Shown here piece by piece: positions 1 through 10,145 of a DNA stretch of 64,000 bases (the stretch's first letter is position 1; each line of letters begins with the position of its first letter). The notes beneath the pieces are model-generated. The model ran no database searches. It was not told the DNA's origin and saw nothing but the letters and a program-made list of their open reading frames with translations. Position numbers and translations under genes: made by a program. The stretch is from Myxococcales bacterium (GTDB taxonomy: Bacteria; Myxococcota_A; Bradymonadia; UBA7976; UBA1532): contig JACKDN010000021.1 of assembly GCA_020633465.1 (NCBI GenBank), forward strand, positions 1-64,000. The letters run 5' to 3'.

Positions 1-1568
<1,568 letters not shown>

Positions 1569-1648
1569 GGGCGACCATTTATCACTTGCGGTGTCCTTTG
1601 CAAACCACTCCGGGGGGTTGCGGGCCCCGCGGCCCGACGCGGTGGCGG

Positions 1649-1677
1649 TTGTGCCATTCACCGGCGTGTGGTAGGGT
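1649..1677 (+). promoter_or_regulatory. Predicted promoter for the 1808 gene
   Basis: TTGTGC (1649-1654), a 17-base spacer and TAGGGT (1672-1677) resemble a housekeeping promoter. The predicted transcript would start about 125 bases before the TTG start at 1808. Read from sequence only. Confidence 0.45.
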
Positions 1678-1807
1678 CGGCCGCAGCGTCCAGGGGGTCC
1701 ACCTGGATTCCCGCGCTTCACCCCCACGACGACGCGAGGCCGACCGACGTGGGCACTCCCCGGCGGCCGCGCGTATCCGGTCAGCCGGACCGACCCTGGA
1801 GACGGGT

Positions 1808-2521
1808 TTGTCGCAAGGTCAAAGCAACCGAAAGCGCCGCAGCCGCGGACGCGGTGGGCAGAGCAGCAACAACAAGGCAGCCGAGCACCAGGCGCGCATC
1901 GATCTCGACGCGGTCGAAGATCCACAGACGTTCTGGGCGCGCTCCAACGCGCGCCTCGGCGTCGATCCCGCCATGGACGTCCCCAGCGGCAAGCGGGGCC
2001 GGTCGCCGGTCGAGTTCCCCTGCGCCGTCTGCGGCATCTGGGTGATGCTCGAGCGCTGGCCCAAGGATCGTCACGAGGTGCGCTGCGACGCGTGCCGCGC
2101 GGCGGTGGGCGATCTGCTCACCGGCGACGAGCGGTCGATCGCCTCGAGCTACCGCGACGCCAACGGCAACGGCCGCGCGCGCCTCGAGGGGCTGCCCCAG
2201 ATGTCGCCCGAGGATCTCGAGGCGATCGCCGAGATGCGGGCCCTGGCCAACGCGATGGGCAACGGCCGGAGCAGCAACCGCAAGCGCGGCGGCGGCGGCG
2301 GTGGGGGCGGCGGCAAGCGCAAGCGCAAGCGCGCCGGCAGCTCGTCCTCGCGCCGCGGCGGTGGGGGCGGCGGCGGTCAGCGCAAGGCCGCCGAGGCCGA
2401 CGGCAACAGCGGGGGCGGTGACCGCAAGCGGCGTCGCCGGCGCAAGAGCCGTCGCCGCGGCGGCGAGGGCGGCGAGGGCGATCGGCCGCAGTCCTCGGGC
2501 GCCGAGGCCGCGGCCGACTGA
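1808..2521 (+). CDS. Zinc-ribbon protein with Arg/Lys/Gly-rich tail
   Basis: This 237-residue protein is not assigned to a named family. The TTG start at 1808 is chosen because CTGGAGA lies about eight bases upstream and because the reading frame further upstream looks non-coding. The middle holds a four-cysteine pair set (CAVC, then CDAC 21 residues later) that should form a zinc ribbon. The C-terminal 90 residues are blocks of Lys/Arg alternating with runs of up to nine glycines, like the RGG-type tails of nucleic-acid-binding proteins. Nucleic-acid or ribosome binding is therefore an inference. It is convergent with glyA and transcribed alone. Confidence 0.75.
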   Translation: MSQGQSNRKRRSRGRGGQSSNNKAAEHQARIDLDAVEDPQTFWARSNARLGVDPAMDVPSGKRGRSPVEFPCAVCGIWVMLERWPKDRHEVRCDACRAAVGDLLTGDERSIASSYRDANGNGRARLEGLPQMSPEDLEAIAEMRALANAMGNGRSSNRKRGGGGGGGGGKRKRKRAGSSSSRRGGGGGGGQRKAAEADGNSGGGDRKRRRRRKSRRRGGEGGEGDRPQSSGAEAAAD

Positions 2522-2572
2522 TCGACTCCCCGGGGGCCCTCGCTCCCCGGAGAGGCGGGTCGGCCACCGATC

Positions 2573-2594
2573 GCCCGGGGCGTGATCCCCGGGC
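2573..2594. terminator. GC hairpin between convergent genes
   Basis: GCCCGGGG, a six-base loop, then CCCCGGGC form a perfect eight-pair stem between two converging genes. There is no T-run, so terminator function in either direction is tentative. Confidence 0.35.
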
Positions 2595-2612
2595 CAGCGG
2601 CCGACGCGCGCG

Positions 2613-3857
2613 TCAGACCCCGGGCGCGGGGTGCTTCGCGGTCAGATCGGCGACGTCGGCGGCGACGCGGTCGCGCACGGCCTCGTCGTCGGGCGCCGCG
2701 ACCAGGGCCGCGATCCAATCCGCAAGGTGCCGCATGTCGGCCGTCCCCAGCCCGCGCGACGTCACCGCCGCCGTGCCCAGGCGCACCCCGCTCGGGTCGA
2801 AGGGCTTGCGCGGATCGAAGGGCACGCTGTTCGCGTTGCACACGATGCCCGCGGCCTCGAGCGCCGCGGCGGCCTGCTTGCCCGACACGCCCTTGTTCGT
2901 CAGATCGATCAGCAGCAGGTGGTTGTCGGTGCCGCCGCTGACCAGGTCGAAGCCGTGCCCCAGCAGGCCCTCGGCCAGCGCCTGGGCGTTGTCCACCACC
3001 GCCCGCGCGTAGTCGCGGAAGGCGGGGGTGGCCGCCTCGGCCAGCGCGACGGCGATGGCGGCGGTCGTGTGATCGTGCGGCCCGCCCTGCAGGCCGGGGA
3101 AGACCGCCCGGTCGATGGCCTTCGCGTGCTCCTTCTTGCACAGCAGCATCCCGCCCCGCGGCCCGCGCAGCGTCTTGTGCGTGGTCGTGCTGACGACGTC
3201 CGCCACCGGCACCGGCGAGGGGTGCACGCCGCCGGCCACCAGGCCCGCGATGTGCGCGATGTCGCACAGCAGGTAGGCGCCCACCTCGCGCGCGATCTCG
3301 GCGAAGCGCGCGAAGTCGATGATCCGCGGGTAGGCCGACGCGCCGCAGACGATCAGCTTGGGCCGGTGCTCGCGGGCCAGCGCGGCCACCTGATCGAAGT
3401 CGATGCGGCCCGTCTCCTCGCCGACGCCGTACTGCACGGCGCGGTAGTAGGTGCCCGAGGCGGTCACCTTCCAGCCGTGGGTCAGGTGGCCGCCGTGCGG
3501 CAGGCTCATCGACAGCATCAGATCGCCGGGCTGCAGCAGCGCGAGGTAGGCCGCCAGGTTGGCCGGCGACCCCGAGTAGGGCTGCACGTTGGCGTGATCG
3601 GCGCCGAACAGGGCGCAGGCGCGGTCGCGCGCGATGCGCTCGACCTGATCGACGACGGCCTGCCCGCCGTAATAGCGGCGGCCGGGGTAGCCCTCGCTGT
3701 ACTTGTTGGTCAGGCAGCTGCCCGTGGCGGCCAGCACCGCCGCCGAGGCGTAGTTCTCGGAGGCGATGAGGCGCAGGCAGCCGCGCTGGCGGGCGGCCTC
3801 CTGGCGGATCAGGGCGGCGATCTCGGGGTCGACGGCGTCGATCGGGGTGGCGTCCAT
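2613..3857 (-). CDS. glyA: Serine hydroxymethyltransferase
   Basis: This 414-residue enzyme converts serine and tetrahydrofolate to glycine and 5,10-methylene-tetrahydrofolate in the cytoplasm, supplying one-carbon units. Family landmarks are LIASENY at 30-36, NKYSEGYPGRRYYGG at 51-65, the CDIAH cofactor-contact motif at 198-202 and the PLP lysine K228 in STTTHKTLRGPRGG. Its length matches the family. ATG at 3857 begins the conserved domain. Upstream codons in the same frame run into the promoter region and are excluded. It is divergent from sppA with its own promoter, and ends in a hairpin region shared with the convergent zinc-ribbon gene. Confidence 0.98.
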   Translation of the reverse strand: MDATPIDAVDPEIAALIRQEAARQRGCLRLIASENYASAAVLAATGSCLTNKYSEGYPGRRYYGGQAVVDQVERIARDRACALFGADHANVQPYSGSPANLAAYLALLQPGDLMLSMSLPHGGHLTHGWKVTASGTYYRAVQYGVGEETGRIDFDQVAALAREHRPKLIVCGASAYPRIIDFARFAEIAREVGAYLLCDIAHIAGLVAGGVHPSPVPVADVVSTTTHKTLRGPRGGMLLCKKEHAKAIDRAVFPGLQGGPHDHTTAAIAVALAEAATPAFRDYARAVVDNAQALAEGLLGHGFDLVSGGTDNHLLLIDLTNKGVSGKQAAAALEAAGIVCNANSVPFDPRKPFDPSGVRLGTAAVTSRGLGTADMRHLADWIAALVAAPDDEAVRDRVAADVADLTAKHPAPGV

Positions 3858-3888
3858 GCGGGCCTCGGGGCGGTTCGGGTGGCGCGAA

Positions 3889-3917
3889 TGATTAGCACCC
3901 CCGCGGGGAGGGGACAA
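3889..3917 (-). promoter_or_regulatory. Predicted glyA promoter
   Basis: On the minus strand TTGTCC (3917-3912), a 17-base spacer and TAATCA (3894-3889) form a good sigma-70-like promoter 32 bases before the glyA ATG. Confidence 0.6.
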
Positions 3918-3967
3918 CCGCGGCCCGAGTGTGGTAGGGGTGCCGGTCCGTTCGAGCGAGGTGGGCC

Positions 3968-4999
3968 GTGGCCGGAAACGCACGATCAGCGAACAGCGAG
4001 GGGCGCCGCCGCACGCGCGGCATCGGCTGCCTGCTGGTGCTGATGACCGGGCTCGCGGGCCTGGGCATGCTGGGCCTCTTCCTGGCCACGCTGATGGGCG
4101 GCGGCCCCGGGCCGGGCCAGGTGATCGAGCGCATCGAACGCACCCACCCGGAGGCGAAGAAGAAGCTGGCGGTGATCGAGCTGCGCGGCGTGCTGCTGAC
4201 CGGCCCCTCCGGCTTCGGTCAGCCCGCGGGCATCACCCAGCGCGCCCTCGACATGCTCGATCACGCGCTCGAGGACGAGAAGGTGGCCGGCGTGCTGCTG
4301 CACGTCGACACGCCCGGCGGATCGGTCACCGACGCCGACGCGCTGCACGCCCGCATCAAGAAGCTGCGCGAGAAGGGCAAGCGGGTGGTGGTCGAGATGG
4401 GCGACGTGTGCGCCTCGGGCGGCTACTACCTGGCGGTGGCGGCGGATCGCGTCTGGGCCCTGCCCACCACCATCACCGGCAGCATCGGCGTCATCATCCC
4501 CGCCCTCAACGCGCACGCCTTCCTCGAACGGCACGGCGTGACCGACGAGTCGATCATGTCCGGGCCGAACAAGGCGATCCTCAGCCCGACGCGCCCCGTG
4601 TCGCCCGAGCAGCGGGCGCTGCTGCAGGGCGTCGTCGACAGCCTCTACGAGCGCTTCGTGACGCTGGTGGCCGAGGGCCGGGGCCTGTCGGTCGACCAGG
4701 TGCGCCCGCTGGCCGACGGTCGCCTGCTGACCGCCGAGCAGGCCCGCGCGGCGGGGCTGATCGACGGCGTGGGCTACCGCGAGGCGACCCTCGACACCCT
4801 GAGCCAGCTGGCCGAGGGCGGGCCCTTCGACGTCGTCCGCTACGAGCGCGAGCCCTCGCTGGTCGATCTGCTGCGCGCGCGGCTGGCCTCGCCCATGCCG
4901 CAGGCGGCGTCGCTCGAGGCGCTGCTCGGCACGCCACGCGCGATGTACCTCTACGCGCCGCTGGGGCACCTCGTCGCGCCCAGCGGCCCTGCACTATGA
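3968..4999 (+). CDS. sppA: Signal peptide peptidase SppA, S49 family
   Basis: This is a membrane serine protease predicted to degrade cleaved signal peptides. Residues 19-44 form one N-terminal membrane segment after an Arg-rich cytoplasmic head. The catalytic serine is S150 in CASGGYY. The general-base lysine is likely K202 in GPNKAILSPTR, following the TGSIGV element. At 343 residues with one S49 domain it is the short (Bacillus-like) form, not the duplicated E. coli form. GTG at 3968 is preceded by GAGGTGGG. Its stop overlaps the next start by four bases (ATGA at 4996), so it is probably translationally coupled to the DUF72 gene and co-transcribed with the downstream kinase. Confidence 0.93.
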   Translation: MAGNARSANSEGRRRTRGIGCLLVLMTGLAGLGMLGLFLATLMGGGPGPGQVIERIERTHPEAKKKLAVIELRGVLLTGPSGFGQPAGITQRALDMLDHALEDEKVAGVLLHVDTPGGSVTDADALHARIKKLREKGKRVVVEMGDVCASGGYYLAVAADRVWALPTTITGSIGVIIPALNAHAFLERHGVTDESIMSGPNKAILSPTRPVSPEQRALLQGVVDSLYERFVTLVAEGRGLSVDQVRPLADGRLLTAEQARAAGLIDGVGYREATLDTLSQLAEGGPFDVVRYEREPSLVDLLRARLASPMPQAASLEALLGTPRAMYLYAPLGHLVAPSGPAL

Positions 5000-5736
5000 T
5001 GGCACCGATGAACGCACTGCACGTCGCGTGTGTCGGCTACACCGGCCCGCGCCGCCGCTACTGGCAGGCCGTGGACACGCTGGAGCTGACCGATCGCGAC
5101 CTGGCCGCCAAGCCGGCCACCCTCCGTCGCTGGCGCAGCGAAGCGCCCGCCCACGCCCGCTTCGTCGTGCGCGTGGATCCCGCCCTCGTCGCGGCGGGCT
5201 TCGCCGGGCCCGAGGCCGACGCCGCCTGGGCCCGCACGCGCGAGGTCGCCGCGCTGCTGGACGCCGACACGCTGCTCTTGCGCACGCCCCCTTCGTTCCG
5301 CCCCACGGCGGCGAACCGCGAGGCCCTGCGCGCGTTCTTCGCCGCGCACCGCGGCGACTTCACCGTCGCCTGGTGGGCCGACGGCCTGTGGGAGAGCCAG
5401 CCCGAGGATCGCGACGCCGTGTGCGCCGCGGCCGGCCTGCTGCCCGTGGCCGATCCCCTGGCCGACGACGACGAGGAGCTGCCCGAGGGGCCCACGGTGT
5501 ACTGGCGGGTGCGCGGGCGCGTGGGCATGGGCGGCCGCCTGAGCGACGACGATCTCGATCGCCTCTGCGGGTTGGCCAGCGAGCGGGCCGGGGGCCACCT
5601 GGTGTTCGACGCCCCGACCATGATGAACGACGCGCGGCGCTTCGCCACGCTGCAGGGGCTGGATCTGGACGTCGACGACGACGCCGGCGACGACGACGAG
5701 GATCTCGACGACGACCCCGACGACGCGGCCCCGTGA
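4996..5736 (+). CDS. DUF72 family protein
   Basis: This 246-residue protein has the DUF72 (YecE-like, TIM-barrel) pattern: GYTG near the start, WRSEAP and a FVVRVDP strand, then F-R-P-T, FTVAWW and YWRVRGR strands. The function of the family is not established. The last 25 residues are almost entirely Asp/Glu. ATG at 4996 overlaps the sppA stop by four bases. Further in-frame ATGs lie at 4999 and 5008, so the exact first residue is uncertain by up to four. The protein is likely cytoplasmic. Confidence 0.85.
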   Translation: MMAPMNALHVACVGYTGPRRRYWQAVDTLELTDRDLAAKPATLRRWRSEAPAHARFVVRVDPALVAAGFAGPEADAAWARTREVAALLDADTLLLRTPPSFRPTAANREALRAFFAAHRGDFTVAWWADGLWESQPEDRDAVCAAAGLLPVADPLADDDEELPEGPTVYWRVRGRVGMGGRLSDDDLDRLCGLASERAGGHLVFDAPTMMNDARRFATLQGLDLDVDDDAGDDDEDLDDDPDDAAP

Positions 5737-5740
5737 GCCG

Positions 5741-6922
5741 GTGACCAGCCGCTTCCCCCGCCTGATCGGCCCCTACGCCGTCGAGCGCGTCGTCGGCGGC
5801 GGTGGCATGGCGACGGTGCTGCTGGCGCGGCACCGCCTCCTGGGGCGGCTGGTGGCCGTCAAGATGCGGCGCCGCGAGGACGGCGCGGACGAGGCGCTGC
5901 TGGCCGAGCGCTTCCGCCACGGCGCGGCGCTGCAGGCCGAGCTCGATCACCCGCACGTCGCCCGCGTCTTCGATTACCTCGAGTCGCCCCAGTTCCAGGC
6001 GATCGTCATGGAGTACCTGCCCGGCGGCTCGATCGAGGACGCCCTGCGGGCCATGGCCGGCCCGCTGCCGGTGGATCGCGCGGTCGACATCGGCATCCGC
6101 GCCGCCGACGCCATGGCCTACGCCCACGAGCGGGGCGTCGTGCACCGCGACATCAAGCCGGGCAACGTGATGCTGGTGGACGGCGAGGACACGACCACCA
6201 CGCGCATCACCGACTTCGGCGTGGCCAAGGCGCCCGAGCGCAGCCCCGACCTGACGCTGGCCGGCGCCAACGTCGGCACGCTGTGGTACATGCCGCCCGA
6301 GCAGTTCAACCACGAGCGGCCGACCCCGCTGGTGGACGTCTACGCGCTGGGCGCGACGCTCTACGAGATGCTCACCGGGCACATCCCGTTCGCCGCGCCC
6401 GACACCGCCGAGATCTTCCGTCGCTTCCTCGACCGGGTGCCGCCGCCCTCGATCCAGGGCCGCAACCCGCAGGTGCCGCCCGCGCTGGCCCACGTCGTCG
6501 AGATGGCGCTGGCGCTGGACACCGCCGATCGCATCCCGTCGGCCGCCTCGCTGGCGCTGCTGCTGCGGGCGGTGGCCGAGCGCGAGCGCATGGCCGTCGA
6601 CGACGGCGCGGCGCGTCGGCTGCTGCACCAGGCGGGGGACGACGAGGTCGAGTCGCTGCGCGCGGTGCTGGCCGGCGGCCAGAAGCCGGGCCACGCCGTG
6701 CTCGACGCGCTCGACGCCCTGCGCGTGCGCGTCGAGACGGGGCCCTTCACGCGGGTGAACCTGACGCCCGCCCTGCTCGAGCGGCCGGCCGATCTGGCCA
6801 CCGCGCCCCTCGACGTGCTGACCGACGCCGATCCCTTCGAGGCCACGCGGGACGATCTGTTCGAGGACGACGACGACCGCACGATGGTGATGGGGCCCAT
6901 CCTCACCGACGACGACGAGTAG
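5741..6922 (+). CDS. Cytoplasmic Ser/Thr protein kinase
   Basis: This is a 393-residue Hanks-type kinase with all catalytic residues: glycine loop VVGGGGMATV at 17-26, K41 in VAVK, HRDIKPGN at 135-142 and DFGVAK at 158-163, followed by a GTLWYMPPEQ activation-segment end. There is no membrane segment, and the C-terminal 100 residues are Asp-rich without a recognised domain. GTG at 5741 lies four bases after the DUF72 stop, so it belongs to the sppA-DUF72 transcript. A role in envelope stress signalling is only an inference from that linkage. Confidence 0.93.
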   Translation: MTSRFPRLIGPYAVERVVGGGGMATVLLARHRLLGRLVAVKMRRREDGADEALLAERFRHGAALQAELDHPHVARVFDYLESPQFQAIVMEYLPGGSIEDALRAMAGPLPVDRAVDIGIRAADAMAYAHERGVVHRDIKPGNVMLVDGEDTTTTRITDFGVAKAPERSPDLTLAGANVGTLWYMPPEQFNHERPTPLVDVYALGATLYEMLTGHIPFAAPDTAEIFRRFLDRVPPPSIQGRNPQVPPALAHVVEMALALDTADRIPSAASLALLLRAVAERERMAVDDGAARRLLHQAGDDEVESLRAVLAGGQKPGHAVLDALDALRVRVETGPFTRVNLTPALLERPADLATAPLDVLTDADPFEATRDDLFEDDDDRTMVMGPILTDDDE

Positions 6923-6955
6923 TCCGCCGCGCATCGGGTCCGTCGCCGCCGTGCT

Positions 6956-7378
6956 TCAGTCCTCGGGTGGGCGGACCGGCGCGGGGGCCTGGCTCAGCGG
7001 GGTGCGCGTCGAGGCGCCCAGCGCGTGCGCGGCCTCGGCGTCCTCGTCGTCCTGCGGCCCGAGCTCGGTCACCGTCCAGGCGCCCTGCAGCCCGCCGCCC
7101 TGCACCGTGCCGGCGTAGATGCGCCGATCCGGCGTCTGCGGCCCCCCGGCGATCTCGAGGTCGAAGCGCGTGATCTCCCCCGACGCGTAGTCGAAGGCGA
7201 AGGTGTGCGCCTCGACGATGCGGCGCTCGGCGTCGAGGTGCACGTGCAGGCGGCGCAGGCCGAAGGGCGTCGCGACCGCCAGCTCGACCTCGCCGTTGGG
7301 ATCGCGCACGCCCGCGATGGGGCAGCGCTTGATGTCGCCGTGAAAGCTGAGCTCGAGCGCGCCCTCGAGGATCCGCAT
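6956..7378 (-). CDS. Hypothetical protein, 140 residues
   Basis: No family is recognised. The N-terminal 100 residues alternate short hydrophobic and polar stretches (for example LHVHLDAERRIVEAHTFAFDY), consistent with a beta-rich fold. The last 35 residues are a Pro/Asp-rich tail. There is no signal peptide or membrane segment. It stands alone, convergent with the kinase gene (33 bases apart) and divergent from the GNAT gene. Codon use and GC match the neighbours, which supports a real gene. Confidence 0.65.
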   Translation of the reverse strand: MRILEGALELSFHGDIKRCPIAGVRDPNGEVELAVATPFGLRRLHVHLDAERRIVEAHTFAFDYASGEITRFDLEIAGGPQTPDRRIYAGTVQGGGLQGAWTVTELGPQDDEDAEAAHALGASTRTPLSQAPAPVRPPED

Positions 7379-7528
7379 GGTGGCCTCCCGCCAAGGTGGG
7401 GCCGCCGCGCCCGGCTCGGGCGGCGGCCGATGGGGCGACGTTAGCCCCCACCGCGGGGCCTTTCAACCGGGTCGGGGGCGCCGCGCGGGCGGCCGTCGGC
7501 GGCGACGAACGACGCCCGTGCCCGGTCC

Positions 7529-7556
7529 TTGCAATCCGAAGCGGTCTGCGTATGGT
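7529..7556 (+). promoter_or_regulatory. Predicted promoter, leaderless GNAT transcript
   Basis: TTGCAA (7529-7534), 16 bases, TATGGT (7551-7556). The expected transcription start, about seven bases further on, coincides with the GTG start at 7563, so the mRNA may have no 5' leader. Confidence 0.55.
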
Positions 7557-7562
7557 GGGCGC

Positions 7563-8084
7563 GTGCCGACCCCCGACGCCCCCCTCATCGTGCTGCGCGC
7601 CGCGACGCCCGCCGACCTGCCGGCGGTCACGGCCCTGGCTGCGTCCGCCTTCGAGCGCCTCGGCGACTACGCCGCGATCCTCGACGGCTGGTGCCGCGAG
7701 CCGGGCGTCCAGACGACGGTGGCGGTGGTCGCCGGCGAGACCGTCGGGTTCCTCGCCTGGGCCTTCTTTCGGCGCGATCCGGCGCGCCCCCCGGTGCTCG
7801 AGCTGCTGGCGCTGGCCGTGGCGCCCGACTGGCGGCGGCGGGGCCTCGGGCGGCGCCTCCTGTGGCAGACGCTGAGCCTGGCCGAGCAGCACGCGGGCGC
7901 CGTGGGCGCGCGCGAGGCGGCGCTGCACGTGGCCCGGGGCAACGACGGGGCGCGCGCGCTGTTCGAGCAGCTCGGCTTCGTGCGCGATCCCGCCGCCGAC
8001 ACCACCTACCCTTCGGGCGTGCCGGGCCTGCGGATGGTCCGCCCGCTGGAAGGCACCGCCGCCCTCGTCCTGGAGACCGCATGA
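7563..8084 (+). CDS. GNAT family N-acetyltransferase
   Basis: This is a 173-residue acetyl-CoA-dependent acyltransferase of unknown substrate. The acetyl-CoA-binding A motif is clear (LALAVAPDWRRRGLGRRLL, with the R-R-x-G-x-G loop), followed by the NDGARALFEQLGF motif B typical of the family. The GTG at 7563 fits both the domain start and the promoter just upstream. An ATGA overlap with the isocitrate dehydrogenase gene suggests an operon with the two IDH genes and possibly the E1 gene. RimI-like protein N-acetylation is possible but cannot be decided. Confidence 0.88.
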   Translation: MPTPDAPLIVLRAATPADLPAVTALAASAFERLGDYAAILDGWCREPGVQTTVAVVAGETVGFLAWAFFRRDPARPPVLELLALAVAPDWRRRGLGRRLLWQTLSLAEQHAGAVGAREAALHVARGNDGARALFEQLGFVRDPAADTTYPSGVPGLRMVRPLEGTAALVLETA

Positions 8085-9099
8085 AGTACACCATCACGCT
8101 GCTCGCCGGCGACGGCATCGGGCCCGAGGTCACCGAGGCCGCGGTTCGCATCGTCGAGGCGACCGGCGTCGACATCGCCTGGGAGTCGCACCTCGCCGGG
8201 GTGGACGCCGTCGAGGCGGGCCTGGGCACGCTGCCCGAGGCGACGCTCGACTCGATTCGGCAGAACCGGGTGGCGCTGAAGGGGCCGATCACGACGCCGG
8301 TGGGCAAGGGCTTCCGCAGCGTCAACGTGGGCCTGCGCAAGGCGCTGAACACCTACGTCAGCCTGCGGCCCGTGCGGTCGTGGGACGGCCTGAAGACGCG
8401 GCACGACGGCGTCGACCTGGTGGTGTTCCGCGAGAACACCGAGGGGCTGTACGCCGGGCGCGAGCACACCGTGGTGCCGGGCGTCGTCGAGGCGCTGAAG
8501 ATCATCACCGCCGACGCCAGCCGGCGCATCGCGCGGTACGCCTTCGAGTACGCGCGGTGGACCGGGCGGCGGAAGATCACCGTCGTGCACAAGGCCGCGG
8601 TCATGAAGCTCAGCGACGGGCTGTTCCTCGACAGCTGCCGCGAGGTCGCCGCCGACTACCCCTTCATCGAGGTCGAGGAGATGCCCATCGACCGGCTGGC
8701 GATGAAGCTGGTGCTGGCGCCCGAGCAGTTCGACGTGCTGCTGATGGAGAACCTGTACGGCGACATCGTCAGCGATCTGTGCAGCGGCCTGGTGGGCGGC
8801 CTGGGCATCGTGCCCGGCGCGAACATCGGCGACACCTGCGCGGTGTTCGAGGCGGTGCACGGATCGGCGCCGGACATCGCGGGGCAGGGGAAGGCCAACC
8901 CCATCGCCCTGACGCTGTCGGCGGCCATGATGCTGCGCCACATCGGCGAGCGCGTGGCGGCGGCCCGCGTCGAGGGCGGCATCGCGCGCGTCCTGACCAA
9001 GGGCGAGGTGCGCACCGGCGACCTGGGCGGCAAGGCGTCCACCCACGAGATCACGCAGGCCATCATCGATGCCCTGCCGGCCCCCGAGGAGGTGCGCGC

Positions 9100-9103
<4 letters not shown>
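8081..9103 (+). CDS. NAD-type isocitrate dehydrogenase, catalytic-like
   Basis: This 340-residue beta-decarboxylating dehydrogenase resembles mitochondrial NAD-isocitrate dehydrogenase alpha (IDH3A). It has LLAGDGIGPEV at the start, TTPVGKGFRSVNVGLR with the isocitrate-binding S80, N82 and R86, FRENTEGLYAG, HKAAVMK, and the metal-ligand aspartates in ENLYGDIVSD. It ends with HGSAPDIAG and ANP, as in NAD-dependent forms. The S-x-N-x3-R signature favours isocitrate over 3-isopropylmalate. The start overlaps the GNAT stop, and the stop overlaps the next gene's GTG (GTGA). It should act in the TCA cycle, oxidising isocitrate to 2-oxoglutarate. Homoisocitrate activity cannot be excluded. Confidence 0.88.
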
Positions 9104-10086
<983 letters not shown>

Positions 10087-10145
10087 GCTGCGGCGCCGGG
10101 TAGACCGCGAGGCGAGCCGGCGAGCGGCGCGCAGGGAGGGAAGAG

